Shown here: positions 1 to 7,942 of the stretch, one piece after another | How positions within the stretch are numbered: position 1 is the stretch's first letter | How the letters are laid out: each line of letters begins with the position of its first letter | Origin: JAFDXJ01 sp039811225 | GTDB taxonomy: Bacteria; Bacteroidota; Bacteroidia; Chitinophagales; Chitinophagaceae | NCBI GenBank assembly: GCA_039811225.1 | Contig: JBDHYG010000003.1 | Span: 1 to 64,000, forward strand | DNA length: 64,000 nucleotides | Reading direction: 5' to 3' | Position numbers and translations under genes: made by a program | The notes under the pieces: model-generated | Databases searched by the model: none | What the model was told of the DNA's origin: nothing | Seen by the model: only the letters and a program-made list of their open reading frames with translations

Positions 1-541
1 CACTTGCAATATTGATTACCGGGGAAAGAATTTGCCTGATGCCCCTTGCTTCCACTTCATCTGCAATAGCTGATGCTACACGACGCATTAAACTTGTATC
101 AAATGTTGCAGCCAAACCAATAGCCTGTGGAAAAGCAGTGCTGCCTGCACGCATCAAACCATGCAGCGCTTCATCAAACATAATGGCAGGGATACCCAGC
201 CTTGTTTTTTCAACAAAATAAAGTTGAATGGTATTCATCTTTTCGGCAAGCGCCAATGCGTCATCCGTTGTATTATAATTCAACATCTGCCCACCGCCAC
301 CCTGCGATGATGCGCTTACCTGTAAGCCAAAAATACCATAGCGTGTAAATGTATCCAGCAATACAGTGGTATCACCGGGGCACATAAACAGTTGCCAGAA
401 TTTTTCTTCAGGTGTCATCCTCGATAGCAGGTCTTTCGCTCTTACATCAGGGGAAAGTTTTGAGTTTTTATATGCAGGAATAAGTTGTGCAAAAGAATTT
501 AAACAAATAAGCAGTAAGAGAGCAAGAAAATATCTTTTCAT
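1..541 (-). CDS. Glycoside hydrolase family 3 (beta-glucosidase/xylosidase-like), N-terminal part only
   Basis: Reverse-strand reading frame open from ATG at 541 to the left edge, about 180 codons seen; the rest of the gene lies outside the window. It begins with a signal peptide (MKRYFLALLLLICLNSFAQ), so the enzyme is exported. Then come LSPDVRAKDLLSRMTPEEK, typical of the mature start of GH3 enzymes, and FDEALHG...STAFPQAIGLAATFD, the GH3 N-domain signature. GH3 enzymes remove glucose or xylose from non-reducing ends of glycans. The Asp nucleophile motif is further downstream and not visible, so substrate cannot be judged. Confidence 0.85.
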   Translation of the reverse strand, partial: MKRYFLALLLLICLNSFAQLIPAYKNSKLSPDVRAKDLLSRMTPEEKFWQLFMCPGDTTVLLDTFTRYGIFGLQVSASSQGGGGQMLNYNTTDDALALAEKMNTIQLYFVEKTRLGIPAIMFDEALHGLMRAGSTAFPQAIGLAATFDTSLMRRVASAIADEVEARGIRQILSPVINIAS

Positions 542-676
542 ATGAATAACCAAAATGTGGAACTATATTATCAACCAATATTACAAATTAAAAACCGCAT
601 TCTATAATTATCCATTTTGGTAAGGTGTATAAATATTTTTATCACTGCCGGATAAATAGTTTGTAACATCCAATAA

Positions 677-1147
677 TTATACGGGAATGTTCCGGGAGGA
701 TTTCAGTAGCCTAACGACGATCTTATCAATGGGTAAAGTCATTTCATTTTCTGAAAGGGAAGCCAGCGGCATCCAACGAAAATTTTCCTGCTGATTTTTT
801 CCAGACAGTTGATCTTCTGAAAAATCAAAACGCCGGGTCTTGCAAACCAGCCTGCTAAGATCGGTAGCTTCTACCAGGTAATAAATAGATAACACTTGCT
901 GTGTTTCATTAAAAGCAGATGGCTGATAAAAATCAGTCGTATAAAGATGCGCTTTCACGGTGATGGTAAGGCCGGTTTCTTCTTTGAATTCCCGAACCAG
1001 GCAATCTTTTGTTCCTTCACCTATTTCCAACCCACCCCCGGGGAATTTTGTATAAAATTTTCCCTGGATAATTTCATCACTTACTAAAATATTATTTTCC
1101 GTATCAGCCAAAATACCATAAACGCGTATCGTAAAACTGTTAATCAT
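677..1147 (-). CDS. NUDIX hydrolase
   Basis: 156 residues, the usual size of a single-domain NUDIX protein. The Nudix box (G-x5-E-x7-R-E-U-x-E-E-x-G-U) is complete at residues 38-60, with G38, E44, R52, E53, E56, E57 and G59. The family hydrolyses nucleoside diphosphates linked to another group, often damaged or surplus nucleotides; the substrate cannot be told from the box. It starts 5 bp after the dapF stop on the same strand, so the two are probably co-transcribed. ATG at 1147 gives a natural N-terminus (MINSFTIRVYGILADTENN). Confidence 0.88.
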   Translation of the reverse strand: MINSFTIRVYGILADTENNILVSDEIIQGKFYTKFPGGGLEIGEGTKDCLVREFKEETGLTITVKAHLYTTDFYQPSAFNETQQVLSIYYLVEATDLSRLVCKTRRFDFSEDQLSGKNQQENFRWMPLASLSENEMTLPIDKIVVRLLKSSRNIPV

Positions 1148-1152
1148 GTTGC

Positions 1153-1950
1153 TTATTTTTCGACTGGTGCTATAACCACTTCTCCACGGAATGCTTCAAT
1201 CGCCGGGCCACATAGCCAGATGTCTGTAAACGTAGCAGGGCCTGTTTTCATAAACTCTACTGCTAATTTTCCACCGAGTGTTTGTATGTCAATATGATTA
1301 AACCCGTTTTCATTATGGGCATATACCAGGGCGGATGCTGTAACACCAGTCCCGCAACTCTGGGTTTCATCTTCCACACCACGTTCGTAGGTGCGGACAA
1401 AAATTTTGTTGCCGAGGTTTTCTACAAAATTTACATTGATACCTTCCTGTGCAAACTCCGCACTATAGCGGATCTTCCGGCCTTCTTCTATAACGGGGTA
1501 ATTGCGAATATCCGTAACCGGTTTAACATAATGCGGTGAACCGGTGTTTAAAACATAAGATGTCGGTAAAATATTTTTAACCGCCTGCACGTCCTGCATC
1601 TTTAAATGAATCCAGCCTTTATCCTCATTCATAGTGGCATAATGCAGGCCATCCATAGCCAGGAATGTATAGTTATCTTTCCGGATGCCTAATTGCTGTG
1701 CAAATTTTACAGCACAACGCCCCCCGTTGCCACACATGCTGCCCGGTTTCCCATCGGCATTGTAATAGATCATTTCAAAATCAACTCCTGCTTTTTCCCG
1801 CAACAGGATCAGGCCATCGGCGCCGATGCCGGTATACCGTTTACATAACTGTTTTACCTGCTCATAGCTTAAATTGATTTTGCCCGGCCGGTCATCAATC
1901 ATGATAAAATCATTGGCGGCGCCATGGTATTTTGCAAAGGAGAGTTTCAT
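1153..1950 (-). CDS. dapF: Diaminopimelate epimerase
   Basis: 265 residues, standard for DapF. It converts LL-diaminopimelate to the meso form for lysine and peptidoglycan synthesis, in the cytoplasm. Both catalytic cysteines sit in canonical motifs: MCGNGGRC in the first half and SCGTGVTAS in the second; the N-terminal KYHGAANDFIMID matches the usual K-x-x-G-x-x-N-D-F start. It is followed within 5 bp by a NUDIX gene on the same strand. Confidence 0.96.
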   Translation of the reverse strand: MKLSFAKYHGAANDFIMIDDRPGKINLSYEQVKQLCKRYTGIGADGLILLREKAGVDFEMIYYNADGKPGSMCGNGGRCAVKFAQQLGIRKDNYTFLAMDGLHYATMNEDKGWIHLKMQDVQAVKNILPTSYVLNTGSPHYVKPVTDIRNYPVIEEGRKIRYSAEFAQEGINVNFVENLGNKIFVRTYERGVEDETQSCGTGVTASALVYAHNENGFNHIDIQTLGGKLAVEFMKTGPATFTDIWLCGPAIEAFRGEVVIAPVEK

Positions 1951-2118
1951 GTATGGACAAATTGAAAATAGTTGAACATCAATACGTGGAAAACAGGATT
2001 GCCCTATTGTGAGCCTTTTTTTTCACGGCAAAGTACAATAATTTGAAAGGAACATAATTCATAAAAAAGGCAGGGCAGGCGCTGCAGAATAAGAATTTTA
2101 TTTTCAATGCCTATGCCT

Positions 2119-2126
2119 TATTTTTG
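2119..2126 (+). promoter_or_regulatory. Putative -7 promoter element for tRNA-Cys
   Basis: TATTTTTG matches the Bacteroidota -7 consensus TAnnTTTG and ends 14 bp before the first tRNA base. No convincing TTG element is seen at the -33 position, so this is a match on one element plus placement. Confidence 0.45.
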
Positions 2127-2140
2127 CGGGCTGAAAAATT

Positions 2141-2211
2141 GGTCCTGTGGCCGAGTGGCTAGGCAGAGCTCTGCAAAAGCTCGTACAGCGGTTCGAATCC
2201 GCTCGGGACCT
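2141..2211 (+). tRNA. tRNA-Cys (anticodon GCA)
   Basis: 71-nt cloverleaf. The acceptor stem pairs GGTCCTG with CGGGACC and the discriminator is T73, as usual for tRNA-Cys. The anticodon arm GAGCT/AGCTC holds loop CTGCAAA, giving GCA. The T loop is GTTCGAATC. CCA is not encoded. Confidence 0.95.
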
Positions 2212-2250
2212 CTTCTCTTTTCCGGATCTGCCTCCATGTAGTATCATTCC

Positions 2251-2646
2251 ATGAAATATTCTCAAACAATTGGTATCCTCGCAGCTATCGGCATTATTAT
2301 TATAAGCTTCCTGCCCTGGAGTTTTATTCCTTCCATCCATCTCGAAATCCGGGGTATGCAAACTGCCGGGACCGATTTTGGCAAGCCTGCTTTATTGAAT
2401 ATCATTTTATCCGGGCTGGCGATCATTTTCTTTGCCATCCCTACCATTTGGGCAAAAAGATGGAATGTTCTTTTCACGGCTATAAATATGGCCTGGGCTG
2501 TCCGGAATTTTATCCTTATTTCCACCTGCATTTTTGGAGATTGCCCGGAGGCAAAACCGGCTCTATATTTACTGCTTGTCTTCGCCGGCATTATGTTGCT
2601 CATGAGCCTTTTACCCCGATTACATAAGTTGAAGACGAAAAAATAA
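2251..2646 (+). CDS. Small four-helix membrane protein, unknown function
   Basis: 131 residues with about four hydrophobic segments (near residues 5-27, 45-65, 72-92 and 105-122) and a basic C-terminus (RLHKLKTKK), so an inner-membrane protein. I do not recognise the family. It starts 39 bp after tRNA-Cys and may be read through from that promoter. A weak hairpin plus T-run follows the stop. The overlapping opposite-strand ORF has no membrane-protein or family character and is taken as a shadow. Confidence 0.65.
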   Translation: MKYSQTIGILAAIGIIIISFLPWSFIPSIHLEIRGMQTAGTDFGKPALLNIILSGLAIIFFAIPTIWAKRWNVLFTAINMAWAVRNFILISTCIFGDCPEAKPALYLLLVFAGIMLLMSLLPRLHKLKTKK

Positions 2647-2648
2647 GC

Positions 2649-2677
2649 CTGCTGCTTCAAACAACAGCAGAAGTTTT
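2649..2677 (+). terminator. Weak hairpin with T-run after the small membrane protein gene
   Basis: CTGCTG (2649-2654) pairs with CAGCAG (2665-2670) around a 10-nt loop, followed by AAGTTTT. Short stem and broken T-tract, so only a candidate. Confidence 0.35.
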
Positions 2678-2836
2678 ATGCAAAAGAAATAAAACTATTC
2701 AAATTGGTTGGTATGAAAAATGTCTGTTTGCCTGTAGATAAATTTTCAAAGCAGGTATTTTCAAAATGACTGTACCTGGGCATAAACTTTTCAGTCATCT
2801 TTTCAAAGATTAACTGATAGAAACTGCATTAAACAA

Positions 2837-2868
2837 CAAAAGCAAATTGCTGCTACAATTTGCTTTTG
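2837..2868 (-). terminator. Strong hairpin downstream of rocD
   Basis: Perfect 12-bp stem, CAAAAGCAAATT with AATTTGCTTTTG, around an 8-nt loop. On the reverse strand it lies 66 nt beyond the rocD stop and is followed by a T-rich stretch (TTGTTTAAT). Best read as the 3' end of the rocD transcript. Confidence 0.55.
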
Positions 2869-2933
2869 TCGGGACTAAAAGATAATTTGAAAATGATATC
2901 CTTTTACAATAGCCAAACTCATCTAATCATTTT

Positions 2934-4172
2934 CTAATTAAATATGGATAATGATTTTTTTATAATCGCCACACATTCCAGTAACTGGTCCCTGGTGATA
3001 AGGAGCGGAGGTGCAAAGCGTATTTTATCCCCATGTGTAGGCTTGGCTAATAAACCATTATTTTTTAATTCAAGGCATAAATGCCAGGCTGCTTCCGGGT
3101 CTTCATGTTGAATGACAATAGCATTTAATAAACCTTTCCCGCGTACCAGTTTGATATACGGTGATTGTAAGGCTCTTAATTCACTGCGCAACAGTTCACC
3201 CATAACTGCCGCGTTTTCCATCATCTTTTCTTCTACCAACACTTTTAAAGATTCGATGGCCACGGCACAAGCCAGTGGATTACCACCATAGGTAGAGCCA
3301 TGTTCGCCGGGTTTAATATTAAGCATGATAGCATCATCCGCTAAAACTGCGGATACCGGTAAAATGCCACCGCTTAATGCTTTACCCAGTAATAGAATAT
3401 CGGGGCGCACCTGTTCATGATCACAGGCCAGCATTTTTCCGGTACGTGCCAGGCCGGTTTGAATTTCATCGGCAATGAATAACACATTGTATTGGGCGCA
3501 TAAAGCTTTTGCATTGCGTAAGTAGCCTTCATCCGGCACCACTACACCGGCTTCACCCTGGATAGGTTCTACTAAGAAACCGGCCACATTTTTATCCTGC
3601 AGGCTTTTCTCCAGGGCAGGGATATCATTGTATGGCACCACTTCAAAGCCGGGCATAAAAGGCCCGAATTTATCATGCGATACCGGGTCAGTACTGAAGG
3701 AAATTACCGTAGAAGTCCGGCCATGAAAGTTTTCGGCACATACAATAATCTTTGCTGCATTTTCCGGGATTCCTTTTTTAACGTAACCCCAGCGACGGCA
3801 TAATTTGATACCGGTTTCTACCGCTTCCACACCGGTGTTCATAGGCAATACCTTATCGTACCCAAATAAATCAGTTATATATTTTGCATATTCACCCAAT
3901 AAATTACTGTGAAAAGCCCGGGACGTAAGTGTCAACTTTGTCCCCTGTTCCTGCAACACTTTTACAATACGCGGATGGCAATGGCCCTGGTTTACCGCAG
4001 AATAACCACTGAGAAAATCATAATATCTTTTGCCATCCACATCCCATAAAAAAACACCTGCTCCTTTTTCAAGGACAACGGGTAAGGGATGATAATTATG
4101 GGCGCCATATTTTTCTTCAAGCTGCAAATAGAAATTTTCTTTTGCAGATAATTTTTCTTGCATATCCAACAT
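2934..4172 (-). CDS. rocD: Ornithine aminotransferase
   Basis: 412 residues, class-III PLP aminotransferase. It transfers the delta-amino group of ornithine to 2-oxoglutarate, giving glutamate semialdehyde and linking arginine and proline metabolism. Visible marks: YYDFLSGYSAVNQGHCHP, the ornithine-aminotransferase start of the catalytic domain; D235-E236 in LFIADEIQTGLARTGK for cofactor contact; PLP lysine K264 in LLGKALSGG. The M4 codon is an alternative start. It stands alone, with a hairpin terminator downstream. rocD is preferred over argD on the LSGYSAVNQGHCHP and LARTGK motifs. Confidence 0.93.
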   Translation of the reverse strand: MLDMQEKLSAKENFYLQLEEKYGAHNYHPLPVVLEKGAGVFLWDVDGKRYYDFLSGYSAVNQGHCHPRIVKVLQEQGTKLTLTSRAFHSNLLGEYAKYITDLFGYDKVLPMNTGVEAVETGIKLCRRWGYVKKGIPENAAKIIVCAENFHGRTSTVISFSTDPVSHDKFGPFMPGFEVVPYNDIPALEKSLQDKNVAGFLVEPIQGEAGVVVPDEGYLRNAKALCAQYNVLFIADEIQTGLARTGKMLACDHEQVRPDILLLGKALSGGILPVSAVLADDAIMLNIKPGEHGSTYGGNPLACAVAIESLKVLVEEKMMENAAVMGELLRSELRALQSPYIKLVRGKGLLNAIVIQHEDPEAAWHLCLELKNNGLLAKPTHGDKIRFAPPLLITRDQLLECVAIIKKSLSIFN

Positions 4173-4204
4173 AGAAATATATTTTAATAATGATTGGTAA
4201 TAAA

Positions 4205-4232
4205 TAAAAAACCACTTCCGTACCGGAAGTTT
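4205..4232 (-). terminator. Rho-independent terminator of the blaI-M56 operon
   Basis: On the reverse strand ACTTCCG, loop GTA, CGGAAGT form a 7-bp stem, followed by GGTTTTTTATTT. It lies about 115 nt past the stop of the M56 peptidase gene and in front of rocD, separating the two units. Confidence 0.65.
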
Positions 4233-4343
4233 GCCTTACAGATTGTCAACCGGGTGGTCCAGGAAATCAAGATTTAATAAAAGAAATTTCATGTGGCTGA
4301 TAACGGCGCAAATTACTGAAAAAAAAGGAATTTACGGGAATTC

Positions 4344-5930
4344 TTATTGATATTGGCTGATCGCCAGGGTATATGAAAAGCCTGTTCCGTTATTCCCGAT
4401 AATTTCCACATGGTAGAAAGCCGTGTTTCCGGTATTGTCATCAAGCCTGGAGACACGAATGATGGCCTCGTTTAAAGGCTCCCGGGCAGAAGAATCTGCA
4501 GCATTTGCTTTATATGATGCCTGGGAAATCTGGAAAGATTGAGTGGCTGGCATAGCAGACAAAATCGGCTGTATATTGCTGGAAGTAACATTATTGACGC
4601 TATCCAGCATTTGCTTTACCGAAGCGAAAACAATATTCATAGGAGAATTCTCCACATTACCCAAAGCGGGAGAAATGGTTTTTGTTTTATCCGGGATAGG
4701 TGGGGTAGGTGGAACATTTTTTTCCGGGATAAGTTTATCAATTGCTATTTCAGATGGGCGTTGATTTGTTTTATCTTCAGCCTGTTTTGGTTGTATTTTT
4801 TTGGCAGTGTTTACCTGTTGTGCTAAGGGTAAAGTTATTGCCGGCAAAAAGATATTGGTAAAGCGCATACGCCTGAAATCATCCTGTTGGGTAGAAATAG
4901 TTTGTTGATACGGGGTTTCGATTACAGTATCTGCCTGGTCTGGCTGTATGACTGACCAATGCATTTTGATGAAGACAAGCATACCTATACCTACAGCCAG
5001 GCTAAATAAAACCGGAATGGATATTTTTTTAGCTGGCTGGAATAACCGCTCTACGCGGTCTTTAAGCGGTGTGTGCCTGCCGGAAGCAGCCATGGCAAAG
5101 ACCGGTGCATGTTGCATTTGTGCAATCTTCAATAATGCATTTGCATAAAGCGCCGGTTGATACTGGTGTTGCATTACCCAGTCATCACAACTGTTTTCCC
5201 GCTCCATATCAATCTTCCGGGAAAGAAAATAGGAGAATGGATTAAAAAATAAAATCAGTTCGGCAAAAGATTGAAAGATATGTACCAGGTAATCGGCGCG
5301 CCGTATATGGGCAAGTTCATGCAGGATCACAGCTTCCAATTGTTCGGTGCTGAGGTAATTGAAACTGGCGAATGGCAACAGGATTACGGGTTTCAGGAAA
5401 CCAACTGTAAGCGGGCTTTTTGCGATAGCAGAAACATACACTTGTATTTTTCTGTTGATGTTCATGCGTCCGGCTGTTACCTGTGCAAAAAGACGGAAAT
5501 GCACATCGGCTTTTTGTAAGCCATGACGACGGAGCTTATGAGCAGATTGATAAGCAAAGAGCCAACGTCCTATAAAAAACAGGAAGCCGGCAAAATAGGC
5601 AATGGCCAATAGGTTCACTATATTATTTGCTAAAGCCGGGTTGATGTATTTGGAAAACAGGATGGGTAAAATAGCTTGTTGTGGATTATCTACGGATACG
5701 GTTAATGCCGTTTGTCCGGCAGAAGTGGCATATTGATCTATACACTGATAAATAAATACAAGCGCCAGTAGGAATTGGGCGGCTAAAAAAATAAAATATT
5801 TTGTTGCAGCCCTTTGGAAAAATGCCTGTATAAATTGGGTAGCGGCATATAATACCAGGCCATAATACAGGCTGTTTAACAGGGCAATTCCAATTGCATG
5901 CAAAACAATATGCTGTAAAATGGGTGTCAT
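4344..5930 (-). CDS. M56 family (BlaR1/MecR1-like) membrane metallopeptidase
   Basis: 528 residues. The N-terminal half has membrane segments near residues 10-32, 46-62 and 105-125. The zinc site H204-E-L-A-H208 is in VILHELAHIRRADYLVH, then FNPFSYFLSRKIDMERENSCDDWV, the M56 continuation; another membrane helix lies near residues 300-320. In BlaR1/MecR1 this domain is activated by a signal and cleaves the BlaI/MecI repressor. Here the C-terminus (residues 330-528) is a low-complexity Pro/Gln/Thr region plus a short tail, not a penicillin-binding sensor domain, so the signal is unknown. It lies 58 bp after the BlaI-like gene on the same strand. Confidence 0.88.
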   Translation of the reverse strand: MTPILQHIVLHAIGIALLNSLYYGLVLYAATQFIQAFFQRAATKYFIFLAAQFLLALVFIYQCIDQYATSAGQTALTVSVDNPQQAILPILFSKYINPALANNIVNLLAIAYFAGFLFFIGRWLFAYQSAHKLRRHGLQKADVHFRLFAQVTAGRMNINRKIQVYVSAIAKSPLTVGFLKPVILLPFASFNYLSTEQLEAVILHELAHIRRADYLVHIFQSFAELILFFNPFSYFLSRKIDMERENSCDDWVMQHQYQPALYANALLKIAQMQHAPVFAMAASGRHTPLKDRVERLFQPAKKISIPVLFSLAVGIGMLVFIKMHWSVIQPDQADTVIETPYQQTISTQQDDFRRMRFTNIFLPAITLPLAQQVNTAKKIQPKQAEDKTNQRPSEIAIDKLIPEKNVPPTPPIPDKTKTISPALGNVENSPMNIVFASVKQMLDSVNNVTSSNIQPILSAMPATQSFQISQASYKANAADSSAREPLNEAIIRVSRLDDNTGNTAFYHVEIIGNNGTGFSYTLAISQYQ

Positions 5931-5988
5931 TAATTATGAAAGCAGTTTAATTTTTTATATCGAATACTATTAATGTATAGCGATAATA

Positions 5989-6363
5989 TCATTTCATCTT
6001 TTCCAAAAATTGTATAATCTCTTCGATCTCTTCCCGGGTGGTTGCTTTATTGCCCAAAGCCTGCATAACCAGTTGGGAAGTGGAGCCACCATAGAGTGAT
6101 TGTACCATCTTGCGCAATAAATGTTGCCTGGTTTTATCCTGGCTGATATTGGCCTGGTACACATGCGTTTTACTGGAATCATCTCTTTTGGCAAGTCCTT
6201 TCTCATGCATAATCTGCATCAGTTTCAAAGTGGTGGTATAACCACTGATTTTGTGTTCACTCAGCTTCTCATGCACTTCTTTCACTGTTGCCTGGCCTTT
6301 TTCCCAAAGCACATTCAGGATTTCCAGTTCACTCTCGGTCGGCTTGATAAGATCCTTTTTCAT
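5989..6363 (-). CDS. BlaI/MecI/CopY family transcriptional repressor
   Basis: 124 residues from the ATG at 6363. An upstream in-frame ATG at 6423 would run through the operator and add an unlikely N-terminus, so the inner start is chosen. PTESELEILNVLWEKGQATV and GYTTTLKLMQIMHEKGLAKRD form the winged helix typical of BlaI; the C-terminal helices carry the dimerisation segment. The partner M56 peptidase follows on the same strand, forming the standard two-gene signalling pair. Two inverted repeats upstream fit autorepression. Family certain, inducer unknown. Confidence 0.92.
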   Translation of the reverse strand: MKKDLIKPTESELEILNVLWEKGQATVKEVHEKLSEHKISGYTTTLKLMQIMHEKGLAKRDDSSKTHVYQANISQDKTRQHLLRKMVQSLYGGSTSQLVMQALGNKATTREEIEEIIQFLEKMK

Positions 6364-6365
6364 TG

Positions 6366-6383
6366 TTACGATTTTTTTCGTAG
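6366..6383. promoter_or_regulatory. Proximal BlaI-type operator (putative)
   Basis: Inverted repeat TTACGA-N6-TCGTAG (one mismatch to perfect symmetry), 2 bp upstream of the repressor ATG on the reverse strand. Same half-sites and spacer as the distal copy. Confidence 0.6.
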
Positions 6384-6388
6384 CCAAA

Positions 6389-6406
6389 TTACGACAGTAT
6401 TCGTAA
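6389..6406. promoter_or_regulatory. Distal BlaI-type operator (putative)
   Basis: Perfect inverted repeat TTACGA-N6-TCGTAA. Its centre is 23 bp from the centre of the proximal copy, about two helical turns, so both dimers would sit on the same DNA face. Reverse-strand TAATTTGG between the two sites resembles a -7 element. BlaI/MecI repressors are known to bind short dyads overlapping their own promoter. Confidence 0.65.
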
Positions 6407-6452
6407 GATGAGGGACCGTTCAAATGATTTTAAAAAATCTTAACAAATCAGG

Positions 6453-7343
6453 TTATCTGGTAGTTTGTTTTTCAGCAGCTTCCTTCCGGAGTTGTTTGGT
6501 AGTTTTCGAACTGCCATCTCCGCTCCAGCCAGGGCTGTCAAATAAATAATGCAGTGCTTGCCGTAGATTCCTGGCTTTGCGTAAGTCATGGCCTATATGG
6601 ATCCATTCATGAAAGGCCACCCGTACGGGATTAAATGTATGTACATTTTTGGTGAGGCCATACGTCGGCCTGAATTTTTCTTCCTGGAAAGTACCGAAAA
6701 GTTTATCCCAGATAATCAGGATGCCTGCATGGTTTTTATCGAGGTATAAAAGGTCGGTGCCATGATGTACCCGGTGATGGGAGGGCGTATTAAAAACAGC
6801 TTCAAACCAACGGGGCATTTTTTGTATGCTTTCCGTATGTATCCAAAATTGGTATAACAGGCTTACGGCCTGCATGGTCATGATCATACCCGGTTCAAAA
6901 CCGACGAAAGGCATCCAGCTCCAAAATAAAAATGAGCCGGTGATATTGCCCGTCCATGTCTGGCGCAAAGCTGCTGCCAGGTTATATTTTTCAGAAGAAT
7001 GATGTACCACATGGCTCGCCCAGAAGAAGCGCACACTATGGCTAACCCGGTGAAACCAGTAATAGCTAAGGTCATCAGCAAAAAATATAAGCACCCAGGC
7101 CCACCAGGCATTCCAGGGTATGGTAAACAAACGGTATTGATAGATGAAATAAAAAACAAACAGGATAAGGGATTTTGTGAGAATGCCGGTAAACAAATTA
7201 CCCAGGCCCAATGCAAGACTCGTAGCTGCATCTTTTACTTCATACAATTCCCGTTGCGTTTTTACAGCAAATATTACTTCCACAATGATCAGTAAAATAA
7301 ATGCCGGAATTGCATGTACCAATAAATTCGGAAACTGGGGCAT
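6453..7343 (-). CDS. Sterol desaturase / fatty acid hydroxylase superfamily membrane enzyme
   Basis: 296 residues with several membrane segments. The three histidine clusters of the di-iron family are present: WFHRVSH, SHVVHHSS and HHRVHHGTD, the last followed by DKNHAGILIIWDKLFGTF, characteristic of the bacterial branch. The family oxidises or desaturates lipids at the membrane; the substrate here is unknown. It lies 20 bp downstream of the GNAT gene on the same strand, so the two are probably co-transcribed. Confidence 0.9.
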   Translation of the reverse strand: MPQFPNLLVHAIPAFILLIIVEVIFAVKTQRELYEVKDAATSLALGLGNLFTGILTKSLILFVFYFIYQYRLFTIPWNAWWAWVLIFFADDLSYYWFHRVSHSVRFFWASHVVHHSSEKYNLAAALRQTWTGNITGSFLFWSWMPFVGFEPGMIMTMQAVSLLYQFWIHTESIQKMPRWFEAVFNTPSHHRVHHGTDLLYLDKNHAGILIIWDKLFGTFQEEKFRPTYGLTKNVHTFNPVRVAFHEWIHIGHDLRKARNLRQALHYLFDSPGWSGDGSSKTTKQLRKEAAEKQTTR

Positions 7344-7363
7344 GAAAATTTGTTATTTTTTTA

Positions 7364-7816
7364 TCAGAAATCCAGGCTGCCATTCAACCATTCCTTATCC
7401 ATTTTTGCATTATACTTTTTGTAAAAATTAAGTGCGGGTTCATTCCAATCCAATACCTGCCAAACCATACCACTTAATTTTTTTTCACGCGCTTCTATAA
7501 TTAAACGGTCAAATAATAATTTCCCGATTCCTTTTCCCCGGGCTTCCTGTGTAACAAGGATATCTTCCAGGTACATGCGTTGCCCTTTCCAGGTGGAATA
7601 ACGAATATAATACAGAGCAAAACCTACAATACCCTTTTCGTCTTCCGCTACAAAGGCCCACCAGACAGGCTTTTCCCCAAAACCACTTTCAATGAAATGT
7701 GCCAGCGTAACAGTTACCTGCTCCGGCGCCTTTTCATATGCAGCCAATTCATGTACCAGTTCCAATAAACGGGCACAGTCTTGTTCAATCGCCCGGCGAA
7801 TCGTAATCTTTTCCAT
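7364..7816 (-). CDS. GNAT family N-acetyltransferase (diamine acetyltransferase-like)
   Basis: 150 residues from ATG at 7816 (MEKITIRRAIEQDCARLLEL); an upstream in-frame ATG would add 20 residues of poor fit. The acetyl-CoA loop is ARGKGIGKLLFDRL, preceded by MYLEDILVT and followed by VLDWNEPALNFYKKYNA; this arrangement is typical of the spermidine/diamine acetyltransferase (SAT) branch. Substrate is inference. Confidence 0.87.
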   Translation of the reverse strand: MEKITIRRAIEQDCARLLELVHELAAYEKAPEQVTVTLAHFIESGFGEKPVWWAFVAEDEKGIVGFALYYIRYSTWKGQRMYLEDILVTQEARGKGIGKLLFDRLIIEAREKKLSGMVWQVLDWNEPALNFYKKYNAKMDKEWLNGSLDF

Positions 7817-7926
7817 CTGCAGACAAAGATAAATTTTTTCGGAAAGGAGTTGTGCAACTGTTTTATACATTTTCAATCATGCTGCTCCGTTCATAAATTT
7901 AACCCGGTATTGAAAAAGCAAGATTG

Positions 7927-7934
7927 TACTTTTG
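7927..7934 (+). promoter_or_regulatory. Putative -7 promoter element for the ABC exporter
   Basis: TACTTTTG matches TAnnTTTG and lies 8 bp before the chosen ATG at 7943, implying a very short leader. A TTG at 7910-7912 is closer than the usual spacing. Single-element match. Confidence 0.3.
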
Positions 7935-7942
7935 TCTGCTAT

